DNA of 64,000 nt, from assembly GCA_044432745.1 (NCBI GenBank), contig JAWXUH010000005.1:1-64000 (forward strand), given 5' to 3'. The notes below the pieces were generated by a model, which saw only the letters and a program-made list of their open reading frames with translations, made no database searches and was not told the DNA's origin. Positions 8,296 through 16,250 of the stretch are shown one piece after another. The translations under genes and the position numbers were made by a program. Origin of the DNA: CAKOSP01 sp044432745. GTDB taxonomy: Bacteria; Bacillota_I; Bacilli_A; RF39; UBA660. Numbering within the stretch: the first letter of the stretch is position 1; every line of letters begins with the position of its first letter.

Positions 8296-9504
8296 TTATT
8301 CATCCTCCCTTAATTTAATAAATATTCTTGGAAAAGTTGCTTGAACTCTTATTCCATCAAGTTCATAATAAGGGTGTTTACCATCATCCATCCTTATAAC
8401 TGGACATTTTCCAAATGTAGAACCAGTTCTACCATACAAAGTTCCATCCTGCTTATAGCCTATATATTTTTTATAACTTTTACCTAAATTTAATGACCCA
8501 GGGTTTTTACTAGCACTTACTGTACCAATTATTTTAAATTGATCAGGATTATAACTACCGAGAAAACTTGTAGGAACACCAACAACTCCTGAATAATCTG
8601 ATGGTATTGCTGTTATTACCGGCACTTCTAACGCATCATAATTATCAAACATTCTATATTCCACTACACCATATTTCTCATTGCATTTCTTTATAAATTT
8701 TTTATTATGCTTAATATTATCTGCCATAGTCATTAGAATTAAATCTTCATGCCTACTTCGTAATTCTACATTAGTATACCAACTGATTGCTGGAACTTTG
8801 CCCAATTTTCTACCTTTAATATCACGCTCTTTAATCACAGTACTGTATGACTCATCCATTGCAAAAGTCATAGTAACATTCACAGCTTCACCCATCCACA
8901 TTTCATTATTCATAATATATGGAAATATGCTCAGGTCAGTAACTGAATTCATATTTCCTATGATTATAAATTTCTTATCCGCTTCCATAATCCAATTAAT
9001 GAAATCAATGAATAGACTAAAAGGTGGATTTGTTATTATAAAATCAGCTTCATCACGAAGTTTTTTAACTTCATCAGAACGAAAGTCACCGTCACCTTCT
9101 AGATAATTCCACTCTAAATCCTCAATATCAATTCTACCAGAGTTATTTATATCTTTATCTAAAATAAATATTTTACCATTTGTTTTTGTTTTTTTCTTAT
9201 CAAATTTTGGCGATTCACTTTCAAATAGCGATAGTTGATATATCTTCTTTTCTAGGTTGCTATCAAACGCATAACTTGTACTAATTAATTTTTTTAATCC
9301 AAATCTTTTAAAATTCGCAGCAAAGTACTTCGTAAAATTTGACCACTCTGGATCATCACACGGCATTAAAATTGTTTTGCCTTTGAATACATCTTTATTA
9401 AATTCAACGTATGCATTTATTTCTTTTTCAATATCTTCGTAACTAGTATAAAACTCATTTTTTTGAGCTTTTTTTGCTTCTACCATTTTATCATTTCTTG
9501 CCAT
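8296..9504 (-). CDS. EcoRI-type adenine-specific DNA methyltransferase
   Basis: The 402-residue protein follows M.EcoRI along its length: an MARN start, then NEFYTSYEDIEKE, CDDPEWSNFTKYFA, GDGDFRS and the catalytic IITNPPFSLF near residue 160. Later come IIGNMNSVT and the C-terminal GVVGVPTSFLGSYNPDQFKI. M.EcoRI methylates adenine in GAATTC, but the sequence cannot tell whether this copy shares that specificity. It is longer than M.EcoRI (326) because of an insert at about 80-115 and a C-terminal extension. The promoter has an extended -10 (TGC-TATAAT, 9543-9548) and the ATG follows AAGGGGAG. Confidence 0.92.
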   Translation of the reverse strand: MARNDKMVEAKKAQKNEFYTSYEDIEKEINAYVEFNKDVFKGKTILMPCDDPEWSNFTKYFAANFKRFGLKKLISTSYAFDSNLEKKIYQLSLFESESPKFDKKKTKTNGKIFILDKDINNSGRIDIEDLEWNYLEGDGDFRSDEVKKLRDEADFIITNPPFSLFIDFINWIMEADKKFIIIGNMNSVTDLSIFPYIMNNEMWMGEAVNVTMTFAMDESYSTVIKERDIKGRKLGKVPAISWYTNVELRSRHEDLILMTMADNIKHNKKFIKKCNEKYGVVEYRMFDNYDALEVPVITAIPSDYSGVVGVPTSFLGSYNPDQFKIIGTVSASKNPGSLNLGKSYKKYIGYKQDGTLYGRTGSTFGKCPVIRMDDGKHPYYELDGIRVQATFPRIFIKLREDE

Positions 9505-9542
9505 AATTTCACTCCCCTTAATTAAAATATAAATTTCTTATC

Positions 9543-9551
9543 ATTATAGCA
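9543..9551 (-). promoter_or_regulatory. Extended -10 promoter of the methyltransferase
   Basis: TGC-TATAAT on the minus strand, about 35-40 bp upstream of the ATG. No good -35 is seen at 17 bp. It is divergent from the promoter at 9585-9613. Confidence 0.5.
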
Positions 9552-9584
9552 TAAAATTAAAATATTTCATAATTTATAAAATAC

Positions 9585-9613
9585 TTGCATTTGTTCTGAT
9601 AATTAGTTAAAAT
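9585..9613 (+). promoter_or_regulatory. Promoter of the truncated recombinase-like gene
   Basis: TTGCAT (9585-9590), 17 bp, TAAAAT (9608-9613). The transcript would start with a small GCTAG/CTAGC stem-loop and then a strong GAAGGAGGTG site. Confidence 0.55.
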
Positions 9614-9660
9614 CACAACGCTAGGAGATTTCTAGCATTATTTAGAAGGAGGTGTTAAAA

Positions 9661-9723
9661 TTGGAAAAATATATCAATGGTGATATTAATCCAGAATATT
9701 ACGATTTACGCGTTGCACCGTAA
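9661..9723 (+). pseudogene. 5' stump of a probable serine recombinase
   Basis: A TTG codon with a strong GAAGGAGGTG site 6 bp upstream and a good promoter opens a 20-codon frame that ends in DLRVAP and then TAA. Serine recombinases of integrative elements often begin with a short lead-in followed by (L)RVAAYCRVST, so this looks like a gene cut just before its catalytic serine motif. The intact control region with almost no coding sequence is the main evidence for decay. It could instead be a genuine short leader peptide. It sits next to tRNA-Leu remnants and the restriction-modification pair, as expected of an island integrase. Confidence 0.45.
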
Positions 9724-9725
9724 AT

Positions 9726-9750
9726 GAAAAACACTAAGGATTTCTTAGTG
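9726..9750 (-). terminator. Terminator of the decayed reverse-strand ORF
   Basis: CACTAAG-N5-CTTAGTG followed by TTTTT on the minus strand. It includes the stop codon of the pseudogene at 9745. Confidence 0.65.
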
Positions 9751-10241
9751 CATTTTATCGTTCCAGAATTTACTGCTTTTTATATGTATACCAATCATCA
9801 ACTTGATTGGTGTGAAAAATTTATGATTCATTAATTCTCTTTCATGAGACGACAATCTATTAAATAATTCTACTATGCTTTTCATAGCCATATCTAATTC
9901 TTCAGCCAATCTATCTTTTTTCTCAATTGTTGACTCAGTTTTACTTTTAGGTCTCCCTGTTGGTCTTGAATATACTAATGAATATGAGTTGTCATTTTAG
10001 GAAGCAATGTTTCCTCGTATCTGAATTTCATATATTCATAATCCTCGAATAATTTCTCCACTGCTAAGTTTGTTTTTTTGTAGTCAATTCTAATTCCTAC
10101 TATTTTCTTTCCCTCTTCATTCTTATTGCAAAAAAAAGAAATTTACTTCAAAAAATTCTTTTACTACTTGAACATTTTAACATAATTTTTCCCTTTACCA
10201 TATTCTATCATTTTATCTTTGTTTGAGGAAGACAAAATCAT
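9745..10241 (-). pseudogene. Decayed ORF of unknown function
   Basis: Reading the minus strand from ATG 10241 gives protein-like segments in shifting frames: SSSNKDKMIEYGKGKNYVKM, then QVVKEFFEV, then EEGKKIVGIRIDYKKTNLAV running to ETLLPKM. Next comes SYSLVYSRPTGRPKSKTE and a helical, charged C-terminus ending in FWNDKMH. At least three frameshifts are needed to join them, so the gene is inactivated. I do not recognise the family. The charged helical end and the GRPKSK segment suggest a nucleic-acid-binding accessory protein of a mobile element, but that is a guess. The rest of 9505-10449 holds only AT-rich spacer. Confidence 0.5.
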
Positions 10242-10449
10242 TTCCACTTTTTTTCTAATTATTTTTTAATCACATTTCGCTGGTTTTTTGTTTATTAAAA
10301 AGTAGCGGTTTCTATCACTGGTATAATTTTTCTAGTATTTTGAGACTTTTTGCTACTTTCTTTATTTAATTTATTAGTTTTTTCAATTTATTTAATGTGC
10401 ATTTATTATTAATTGTGTATAAAAACAATGCATCAGCTTCTTCATAAAA

Positions 10450-10650
10450 TTAACCGTAATTTAAAATTACAAGATGTTTATCATTCTTTTTTATAAAAAT
10501 TTTTGCAGGATTTATATAATCAAGGTTAAATTTTGGCACCTCTACTATACCTCCTGTACAATAAGTAATCTCAGCGTTTTTCTTACCTACTGTTGTTTCT
10601 ATTTTAGTTTTTAAACTTTCACTTATCAGAATTTCTTTGTTATATTTCAA
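10450..10650 (-). CDS. Small hypothetical protein (possibly a remnant)
   Basis: A 66-residue frame from a TTG start. It has a lysine-rich first half and a hydrophobic-beta second half (GIVEVPKFNLDY, AKIFIKKNDKHLVILNYG). The ribosome binding site is poor (AAAAGAAA). It sits in the tRNA-Leu island between decayed sequence and the tRNA terminator. No family is recognised. It may be a fragment of a longer element gene. Confidence 0.3.
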   Translation of the reverse strand: MKYNKEILISESLKTKIETTVGKKNAEITYCTGGIVEVPKFNLDYINPAKIFIKKNDKHLVILNYG

Positions 10651-10673
10651 TTTCTTTTCATCATATTAATACA

Positions 10674-10712
10674 GCAAAAAACCTCACTAGTATGAACCAG
10701 TGAGGTTTTATA
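10674..10712 (-). terminator. Terminator of tRNA-Leu
   Basis: ACCTCACT and AGTGAGGT pair around a 10-nt loop with TTTTTT after it on the minus strand. Confidence 0.85.
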
Positions 10713-10760
10713 TTTTCTCGACCATCCCTTTAATTCCGGGTGGTTCGAATTTTTTACTAA

Positions 10761-10846
10761 TGGTGCCTATAGCCGGAGTCGAACCGGCACGGTTATTCAC
10801 CGCTGGATTTTGAATCCAGTGCGTCTACCAATTCCGCCATACAGGC
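10761..10846 (-). tRNA. tRNA-Leu (anticodon CAA)
   Basis: A full cloverleaf with encoded CCA. The acceptor GCCTGTA pairs with TATAGGC. The anticodon stem CTGGA/TCCAG encloses TTCAAAA, giving CAA, which reads UUG. The long variable arm expected of tRNA-Leu is present, and the T-loop is GGTTCGACTCC. Its 3' end faces the accessory island at 7125-10650, the usual arrangement when an element has used a tRNA gene as attachment site. Confidence 0.97.
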
Positions 10847-10925
10847 AAGCACATTTTTATTTTATCAAATAACATTTAAAAAGTCTATAAAAAATTTTTT
10901 ATTATCATTTATCATACATTTAACT

Positions 10926-11294
10926 ATGAACAATAATAACTTTGTTACTAATATAAAAATTGAAAAAATTTTATCTATTATTTTTATTATTATAGGTTTA
11001 TCGAATATTTATGCTGACAATATACTTATTAAAGCAGAAAAATTTAATGATCTTAAACTTAGAAAAAAAGCAGATGAAATATTTTTATTTGGTTTAATTG
11101 TTTCATACATACTTTATATAGTTATTGTGGCTAGAGCATATTCGTTTTATATAGATAAAAAAAATTCTGGCAAAGATGCTACACCAGAATTACAACGTCT
11201 ATATGGTAGTATTATTATTTTGGTGGGATTTTCTATTATATTTTACTATTTTATAAATAATAATTTTGGCGAAAATAATCCTCCTGTACTTTAA
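10926..11294 (+). CDS. Small membrane protein, unknown function
   Basis: The 122-residue protein has three hydrophobic segments (about 12-30, 52-72 and 94-112). A charged cytoplasmic loop rich in Lys, Asp and Glu separates the first two. No clear Shine-Dalgarno precedes the ATG, and a weak TATCAT lies close upstream, so translation may be leaderless. It is convergent with scpB: the two stop codons overlap by 4 bp and no terminator separates them. No family is recognised. Confidence 0.65.
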   Translation: MNNNNFVTNIKIEKILSIIFIIIGLSNIYADNILIKAEKFNDLKLRKKADEIFLFGLIVSYILYIVIVARAYSFYIDKKNSGKDATPELQRLYGSIIILVGFSIIFYYFINNNFGENNPPVL

Positions 11295-11860
11295 TCTTCT
11301 TCCATGTTTTCTTTATATATTGATGTGAATAATTCTTTTTCATTTTCATCTTCTTTTTCTTCTTTGATTTCTGGTAAATCTTTTAGAGAAGATAAACCAA
11401 AATAATCTAAAAAGTCACTAGTTGTTTTATATAAATTTGGTTGTCCTGGTAGTGAACTTTTTCCACTTACTTTTATTAAATCTTTAGCAAGTAATCTTTT
11501 TATTATGTGCGCACTTTCTATACCACGAATTTCATTAATTTCAAATTTTGTTATTGGTTCGTTATATGCAATTATAGCCAATGTTTCTAATGCGGCTGCG
11601 CTTAATGTATCAGTTTTGCTATTTTCTATTAATTTTTGATAATATTGGGAATATTCTTTTTTTGTAGTTAATTTAAACGTATCTCCTAAAAAAGAAACTC
11701 TTATTCCTCTGCTTTCTTTATCACATTCTTCTTTTAATTTTTTCAAAAGATCTTTAGCTTCTTCTATATCTACAGACAAAATTTCACTTACCTTACTAAG
11801 TGTTATACCTTCATCTCCTACTACAAATAATATACCTTCTAAAATAGCTATCTTATCCAT
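11291..11860 (-). CDS. scpB: Segregation and condensation protein B
   Basis: ScpB is the winged-helix (kite) subunit of the SMC-ScpAB condensin that organises and segregates the chromosome. The 189-residue protein has tandem winged helices (about 1-75 and 85-160). The ETLAIIAYNEPITKFEI-type segment and the RGI motif followed by IKRLLAKDLIKVSGK are clear, and an acidic tail follows. It overlaps scpA by 8 bp, the usual scpA-scpB operon. Confidence 0.95.
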   Translation of the reverse strand: MDKIAILEGILFVVGDEGITLSKVSEILSVDIEEAKDLLKKLKEECDKESRGIRVSFLGDTFKLTTKKEYSQYYQKLIENSKTDTLSAAALETLAIIAYNEPITKFEINEIRGIESAHIIKRLLAKDLIKVSGKSSLPGQPNLYKTTSDFLDYFGLSSLKDLPEIKEEKEDENEKELFTSIYKENMEED

Positions 11861-12566
11861 TATTAATCACCTCTATCATTATTTTATCAAAATTTTTACT
11901 TTGTTTTATATTTACTACCTGTTCTTTTGAAAGGGTCAAAATTGCTAAAAATGTTACAACTAATTCGCCTTTTGTATTATCTACAAATAATTCTGAAAAT
12001 TCTACTTCTTTTCTTACATTTAAAAGATTATTTATATATTTTTTCTTATCATCTACACTAAGTTCTTTTCGTGTTATCCTTGTTGATACAGGTTTATTGA
12101 AATTAACTCTCTTTTTTAATTCTAAGAATGCAGATACTAAATCATCTATCGATGTATCTGGAGATAATTCTCTTTTTACCATGTATTCACTTAAATTTTG
12201 TGGACTACTTGTATAAAACTCTTTTCTATTTTCTTCAAAAATTTTAAATTCCGTAGATATATTTTTATATTTTTCATATTCTATTAATTTGTTTTTTAAG
12301 TCCTCTTCACTATTAATTTCATAGTCACTACTTTCTTGAATATTTGAATTTATTAATAGTTTACTTTTTAAATGTATCAACTCTGCTGCCATTACTAAAT
12401 ATTCACTAGCGTCATCTAAATTTTTTTTATCTAAAGTATTTATAAATGACAAATAACTATCTATTATTATCTTTATGTCTATGTTATATATATCCATTTT
12501 AGCAGTTTTTACAAGGTGCAATAATAAATCCAGAGGTCCTTCAAAATCATTTATACTCAAATTCAT
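11853..12566 (-). CDS. scpA: Segregation and condensation protein A
   Basis: ScpA is the kleisin that bridges the SMC heads. The 237-residue protein begins with the typical FEGPLDLLLHLVKTAKMDIY motif. It continues with an MAAELIHLKSKLLI helix near residue 65 and ends in a winged-helix region (VTFLAILTLSKEQVV). ATG follows GGAGG. It is translated with scpB, which it overlaps. Confidence 0.96.
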   Translation of the reverse strand: MNLSINDFEGPLDLLLHLVKTAKMDIYNIDIKIIIDSYLSFINTLDKKNLDDASEYLVMAAELIHLKSKLLINSNIQESSDYEINSEEDLKNKLIEYEKYKNISTEFKIFEENRKEFYTSSPQNLSEYMVKRELSPDTSIDDLVSAFLELKKRVNFNKPVSTRITRKELSVDDKKKYINNLLNVRKEVEFSELFVDNTKGELVVTFLAILTLSKEQVVNIKQSKNFDKIMIEVINNG

Positions 12567-12654
12567 AGCTTTCCTCCATATCTTTATTTCCTATAACTAT
12601 TATAGTTTAACTTTGTTTAATAAGTCAATATAAATTAGTAATAGTTTTTATAAA

Positions 12655-12678
12655 TAAAAAAAGAAAATTTCTTTTCTT
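12655..12678 (-). terminator. Terminator of the NfeD-SPFH operon
   Basis: AAGAAAA-TTTC-TTTTCTT with a U run on the minus strand. It overlaps the stop of the SPFH gene. Confidence 0.65.
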
Positions 12679-13567
12679 ATTTTTTATCTTCTGTCATTAC
12701 TTCTTTTAATGCTGTTCCAAATGTTGCTATTCCACTTAAATCAGAAGGTATTATTATTTTAGTACTTTGTCCATCTGCCATTTGTGCTAGTGTTTCTAAA
12801 CTTCTTAATCTTATTACTGTTTCATCTGCTGCAGAATTTTTGATCAATTCTAAACTTGCTGCTTCAGCTTCTGCTATTTTAACTTTAGCTTCTGCTTCAC
12901 CTTCTGCTATTTTTATTTGACTTTCTCTTTGCGCTTCTGCTCTTAATATAGCACTTGCTTTTTCTCCTTCAGCTATTAGGATACTACTATTTTTTTCTCC
13001 TTCTGCTTGAAGTATTTTTTCTCTTCTTTCACGTTCAGCACGCATTTGTTTTTCCATTGCTTCTTGAATATCACGTGGAGGTAGTATATTTTTAACTTCT
13101 ACTCTATTAATTTTTATTCCCCATGAATCAGTTGCCTCATCAAGTATAGCTCTCATTTTTGTATTGATTATATCTCTACTTGTTAACGTTTGATCAAGCT
13201 CTAAATCACCAATTAAATTTCTTAATGTCGTTGCTGTTAAATTTTCTATTGCGTTTATTGGATATTCTACTCCATATGTATATAATTTTGCATCTGTTAT
13301 TTGATAATATACAACTGTATCAATTTGCATAGTTACATTATCCTTTGTAATAACCGGTTGTGGCGCAAAATCTTTTACCATTTCTTTTAAAGAAACTTTA
13401 TTTGATATCATATCAAGAAATGGTAATTTAAAATGTATACCATTTTCCCATGTACAACTATAACTACCTAATCTTTCTATAACATAACTTTTTGCTTGTG
13501 GTACAATTTTGACATTAGGCCAAATTATACATATTGCAAGTATAAATAATATAATTAAAAAATTCAT
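12677..13567 (-). CDS. SPFH/Band 7 membrane protein (QmcA/stomatin-like)
   Basis: The 296-residue protein has one N-terminal membrane segment (1-18) and an SPFH domain (about 25-180), with YVIERLGSY, VTMQIDTVVYYQITD and LRNLIGDLELDQTL. A long Ala/Glu coiled coil with AEGEKASAILRAEA-type repeats follows. Such proteins form oligomeric rings at membrane microdomains and work with NfeD partners. The NfeD gene immediately upstream overlaps by 4 bp, which confirms the pair. Confidence 0.93.
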   Translation of the reverse strand: MNFLIILFILAICIIWPNVKIVPQAKSYVIERLGSYSCTWENGIHFKLPFLDMISNKVSLKEMVKDFAPQPVITKDNVTMQIDTVVYYQITDAKLYTYGVEYPINAIENLTATTLRNLIGDLELDQTLTSRDIINTKMRAILDEATDSWGIKINRVEVKNILPPRDIQEAMEKQMRAERERREKILQAEGEKNSSILIAEGEKASAILRAEAQRESQIKIAEGEAEAKVKIAEAEAASLELIKNSAADETVIRLRSLETLAQMADGQSTKIIIPSDLSGIATFGTALKEVMTEDKK

Positions 13568-13989
13568 TTTTTACTCTCTCTTTCTACTTCTAATTTAACA
13601 CCTTTTATTTCTTTTATTATTACAGTGTCGCCTTTTTTTAGTTCAACTTGACTTGTTGCACTCCATTTCTTTCCGTCTACTTTTACTTCGCCTACTTCAT
13701 TTATTAAAATATCTTCTGTTACAACACCTGTCATCCCAATAACTTTATCACTATTTGTTGCTTCTTTTTTAATGTTAAGATATTTTATTAAAAAAGGTCT
13801 TGTTGTAATAAGTAAAAAAATTCCGCCAAGTACAAATACTCCAAATAATATAAGTTGACTTTCTATAAAGAAACTTAAAATTAATGATAATGTTGCACTT
13901 ATTACAAACCATATAGTAAACAGACTAACTGTTACAAATTCTAGTATACTTAATACTAAAATCACTATTAACCAAATATAACTTCCCAT
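13564..13989 (-). CDS. NfeD-like membrane protein
   Basis: The 141-residue protein has three N-terminal membrane segments and a C-terminal OB-fold of the NfeD type (GMTGVVTEDI, GEVKVDGKKWSA, GDTVIIKEIKGVKLEVE). NfeD proteins partner with SPFH proteins to form membrane assemblies. This is the short class without the serine-protease domain. AAGGAG precedes the ATG. It is the first gene of a two-gene operon. Confidence 0.92.
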   Translation of the reverse strand: MGSYIWLIVILVLSILEFVTVSLFTIWFVISATLSLILSFFIESQLILFGVFVLGGIFLLITTRPFLIKYLNIKKEATNSDKVIGMTGVVTEDILINEVGEVKVDGKKWSATSQVELKKGDTVIIKEIKGVKLEVERESKK

Positions 13990-14035
13990 AACTTCTCCTT
14001 AAAATAATTATACTATATTTTTTACAAAATATATA

Positions 14036-15211
14036 CTATTTTAAATCATTTAAATAATAACCAACACTATATCCTGTTGATAGTGCTATTGTTATGTTAA
14101 AACCACCTATTGGACCATGTAAATCTAAACACTCTCCTGCAAAATATAAACCACTTATAATCTTAGATTCAAATGTTTTAGTATTTACGTTTTTTAAATC
14201 AATTCCACCTCCTGTTACATACGCTATTTTTACATCATTTACTTCTTTAATATCAAATTCATATTCTTTTATTATCATTATCATTTTTGATATTTCTTTA
14301 TCGCTATACTTAGATATCTTTTTATGAAAAAATTCTTCTTTTATAAATAAAAAATCTATCATATTTTTACTTAAATAACCTTTAAATAGTCCACTTACTT
14401 CTTTGTCTTGATTAGAAGATACTAAATTACGTATTTCTTCTACCGATAATGAACTTAAATAATCAACATATATTTTTTTGATATTTTTTTGATATATTTC
14501 TCCACTAATATTCATTATAACTTCTCCACTTAATCCACTTGATGTAAACATCAAAGGACCTTCGCAAGTTTTTTTGCCGTATTTTACTTTGGCATTAGTT
14601 ATACTTAAACCTTTTTTAATATTTTTATTTTCTATTTTTATACCAGTTTCACAAGGAAAAAAATCTACTATATCGTGATGTAATTTAGTGATGATTGTTT
14701 TAATATCACCTGTACTTCCTGTTTGAGGAAAACTAGCTCCTCCACATGTTATTACTACTTTTTTAGAATAATACGTATTATTTATTGTTTCTATTTTGAA
14801 ATAATCTTCTATCTTTTCTACGTTAACTACACTTTGATTATATAATATATTATTTTGTATTTTTTTTAATAACTCATTTAGTACATCGTTAGAGTTATTG
14901 CTTTTTGGAAATATTTTTCTATTTTCTTCTTCTTTTAATCCTATTTTTGAAAAAAAACCCATTATTTCCCTAGGTCCAAATAAATTAATAGTTGAATATA
15001 AGTATTTTTTATTATGCGTTATTTTTTCTAAAAATTCTCCTGGAGCTAGATTACTTGTTAAATTGCATCTAGATCCACCTGTTAACAAAAGTTTTTTTCC
15101 TGCAGTACTATTTTTTTCTAATATCAAATAGTTATTTTCTAGTACATTTGCACACATCATTCCAGCTGGTCCAGCTCCTATAATTATTACGTCTTTTATA
15201 TAAATCACCAT
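14036..15211 (-). CDS. BaiN/RdsA-family NAD(P)/FAD-dependent oxidoreductase (HI0933-like)
   Basis: The FAD-binding Rossmann motif is DVIIIGAGPAGMMCA, followed by GKKLLLTGGSRCNLT, the signature of this family. The second FAD motif near the C-terminus is ISGLYFAGECLDLHGPIGGFN. The start is set at ATG 15211 so that the Rossmann strand is N-terminal; the longer frame overlaps the upstream gene and its terminator. No Shine-Dalgarno is visible, and TATAAT ends only about 5 bp upstream (minus strand), so the mRNA may be leaderless. The physiological substrate is unknown; some relatives reduce bile-acid intermediates. Confidence 0.88.
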   Translation of the reverse strand: MVIYIKDVIIIGAGPAGMMCANVLENNYLILEKNSTAGKKLLLTGGSRCNLTSNLAPGEFLEKITHNKKYLYSTINLFGPREIMGFFSKIGLKEEENRKIFPKSNNSNDVLNELLKKIQNNILYNQSVVNVEKIEDYFKIETINNTYYSKKVVITCGGASFPQTGSTGDIKTIITKLHHDIVDFFPCETGIKIENKNIKKGLSITNAKVKYGKKTCEGPLMFTSSGLSGEVIMNISGEIYQKNIKKIYVDYLSSLSVEEIRNLVSSNQDKEVSGLFKGYLSKNMIDFLFIKEEFFHKKISKYSDKEISKMIMIIKEYEFDIKEVNDVKIAYVTGGGIDLKNVNTKTFESKIISGLYFAGECLDLHGPIGGFNITIALSTGYSVGYYLNDLK

Positions 15212-15224
15212 GTTTATTATAACA

Positions 15225-15252
15225 TAAAAAAAATACTTTATAGTATTTTTTA
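15225..15252 (-). terminator. Terminator of the gene at 15250
   Basis: AAATACT-N5-AGTATTT with eight U on the minus strand, directly after the stop codon. Confidence 0.8.
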
Positions 15253-16113
15253 TGATGGTAAATTTGTTGTATATACAGTACTTTCCCAATAATAATTTTT
15301 TCCATCTTTTAAAAATTTATGTTCATAAACTTTTGCATATTTGTAAAATAAATCCATTACAGCATCATTTATATTATCTATAGATGTATGCGTTCTTACA
15401 TCAGTTTCTATTGTTGTATACGTAGAAGGTCTTAATGCTACATAATCAAATGAAATGTATTCTCCTTTTATTACTGCTTCATCTACAAACAATGCTGTTT
15501 CATATACATATAGATATTCTTCATCTTCTTTTACAGCTTCTATTGTAGATACTTTACCTGAATAATTTTGACTATTTAATATACATTGATATTCTTCTTC
15601 TACTATCGTACATGATCCATTTGATAACGTTACATTTGTAGGTATTTCAGTTATTATTTTTCCATAGTATTCATAATATCTTGTTACTATTAAACTTGTT
15701 GGTACACTAAAACATATTTTACCTCCACAAGTGTTATTAACTGAATAATCTCCTGGATCTACTTCTGTTAATAAAAATGCTAAAATAAAGTCTAATTTTA
15801 AGTTAGTATATTTTGTTGCACTACCATTACTATAAACTTTTTCCTCACCCATAAAATACGGTACGTAGTTTACTAATTTTTCTGCTTCATCTATTAATGA
15901 TGTAACTTCTGTCTTTTTAACAACTTCTTCAAATGGAACAACAAATACATAATATAATGTATATATTCCGCTATACATTACTATTAATCCTATAATACAT
16001 GTATATAAAAATTGTTTTGGATCAATTTCTATTTTCTTCTTCTTTTTTCTTTGGTTTACTTTTTTTGCAATATGCGTTGTATCTTCTTTTAAAAGTTTAT
16101 CTTTATCTAACAC
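15250..16113 (-). CDS. Single-pass membrane protein with a Cys-containing outer domain, unknown
   Basis: The 287-residue protein has a basic cytoplasmic N-terminus (RKKKKK near 23) and one membrane segment (about 35-60). An outer domain of about 225 residues contains two Cys pairs (CGGKIC and CTIVEEEYQC) that could form disulphides. The start is GTG with AGGTGG 6 bp upstream. No family is recognised. It is monocistronic, with its own terminator. Confidence 0.7.
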   Translation of the reverse strand: MLDKDKLLKEDTTHIAKKVNQRKKKKKIEIDPKQFLYTCIIGLIVMYSGIYTLYYVFVVPFEEVVKKTEVTSLIDEAEKLVNYVPYFMGEEKVYSNGSATKYTNLKLDFILAFLLTEVDPGDYSVNNTCGGKICFSVPTSLIVTRYYEYYGKIITEIPTNVTLSNGSCTIVEEEYQCILNSQNYSGKVSTIEAVKEDEEYLYVYETALFVDEAVIKGEYISFDYVALRPSTYTTIETDVRTHTSIDNINDAVMDLFYKYAKVYEHKFLKDGKNYYWESTVYTTNLPS

Positions 16114-16222
16114 TAGTAGCCACCTATCCTTTTTTAAATTTTATCACATTTTTTAATAAATTGCCATATCTAAAATTATAATTATTAATGTTTTGTCTTT
16201 AAAGTTTACATTTTTATTTTAA

Positions 16223-16250
16223 ATAAAAAAAAAGATATACATATCTTTCT
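16223..16250 (-). terminator. Terminator of the gene at 16250
   Basis: AAAGATA and TATCTTT pair around a 4-nt loop, followed by a long U run on the minus strand. Confidence 0.75.

Noticed and set aside
2403..8950. Depletion of GAATTC as evidence of EcoRI-like specificity
   Set aside because: The site occurs in several places (for example 2403-2408 and 8945-8950). Without a full count against expectation no conclusion is possible.
10711..10757. Imperfect palindrome CGACCATCCC...GGGTGGTTCG beside tRNA-Leu
   Set aside because: It has a T-arm-like GGTTCGAAT but no partner stem. It may be a plus-strand terminator, but no plus-strand gene ends there, so no function is claimed.
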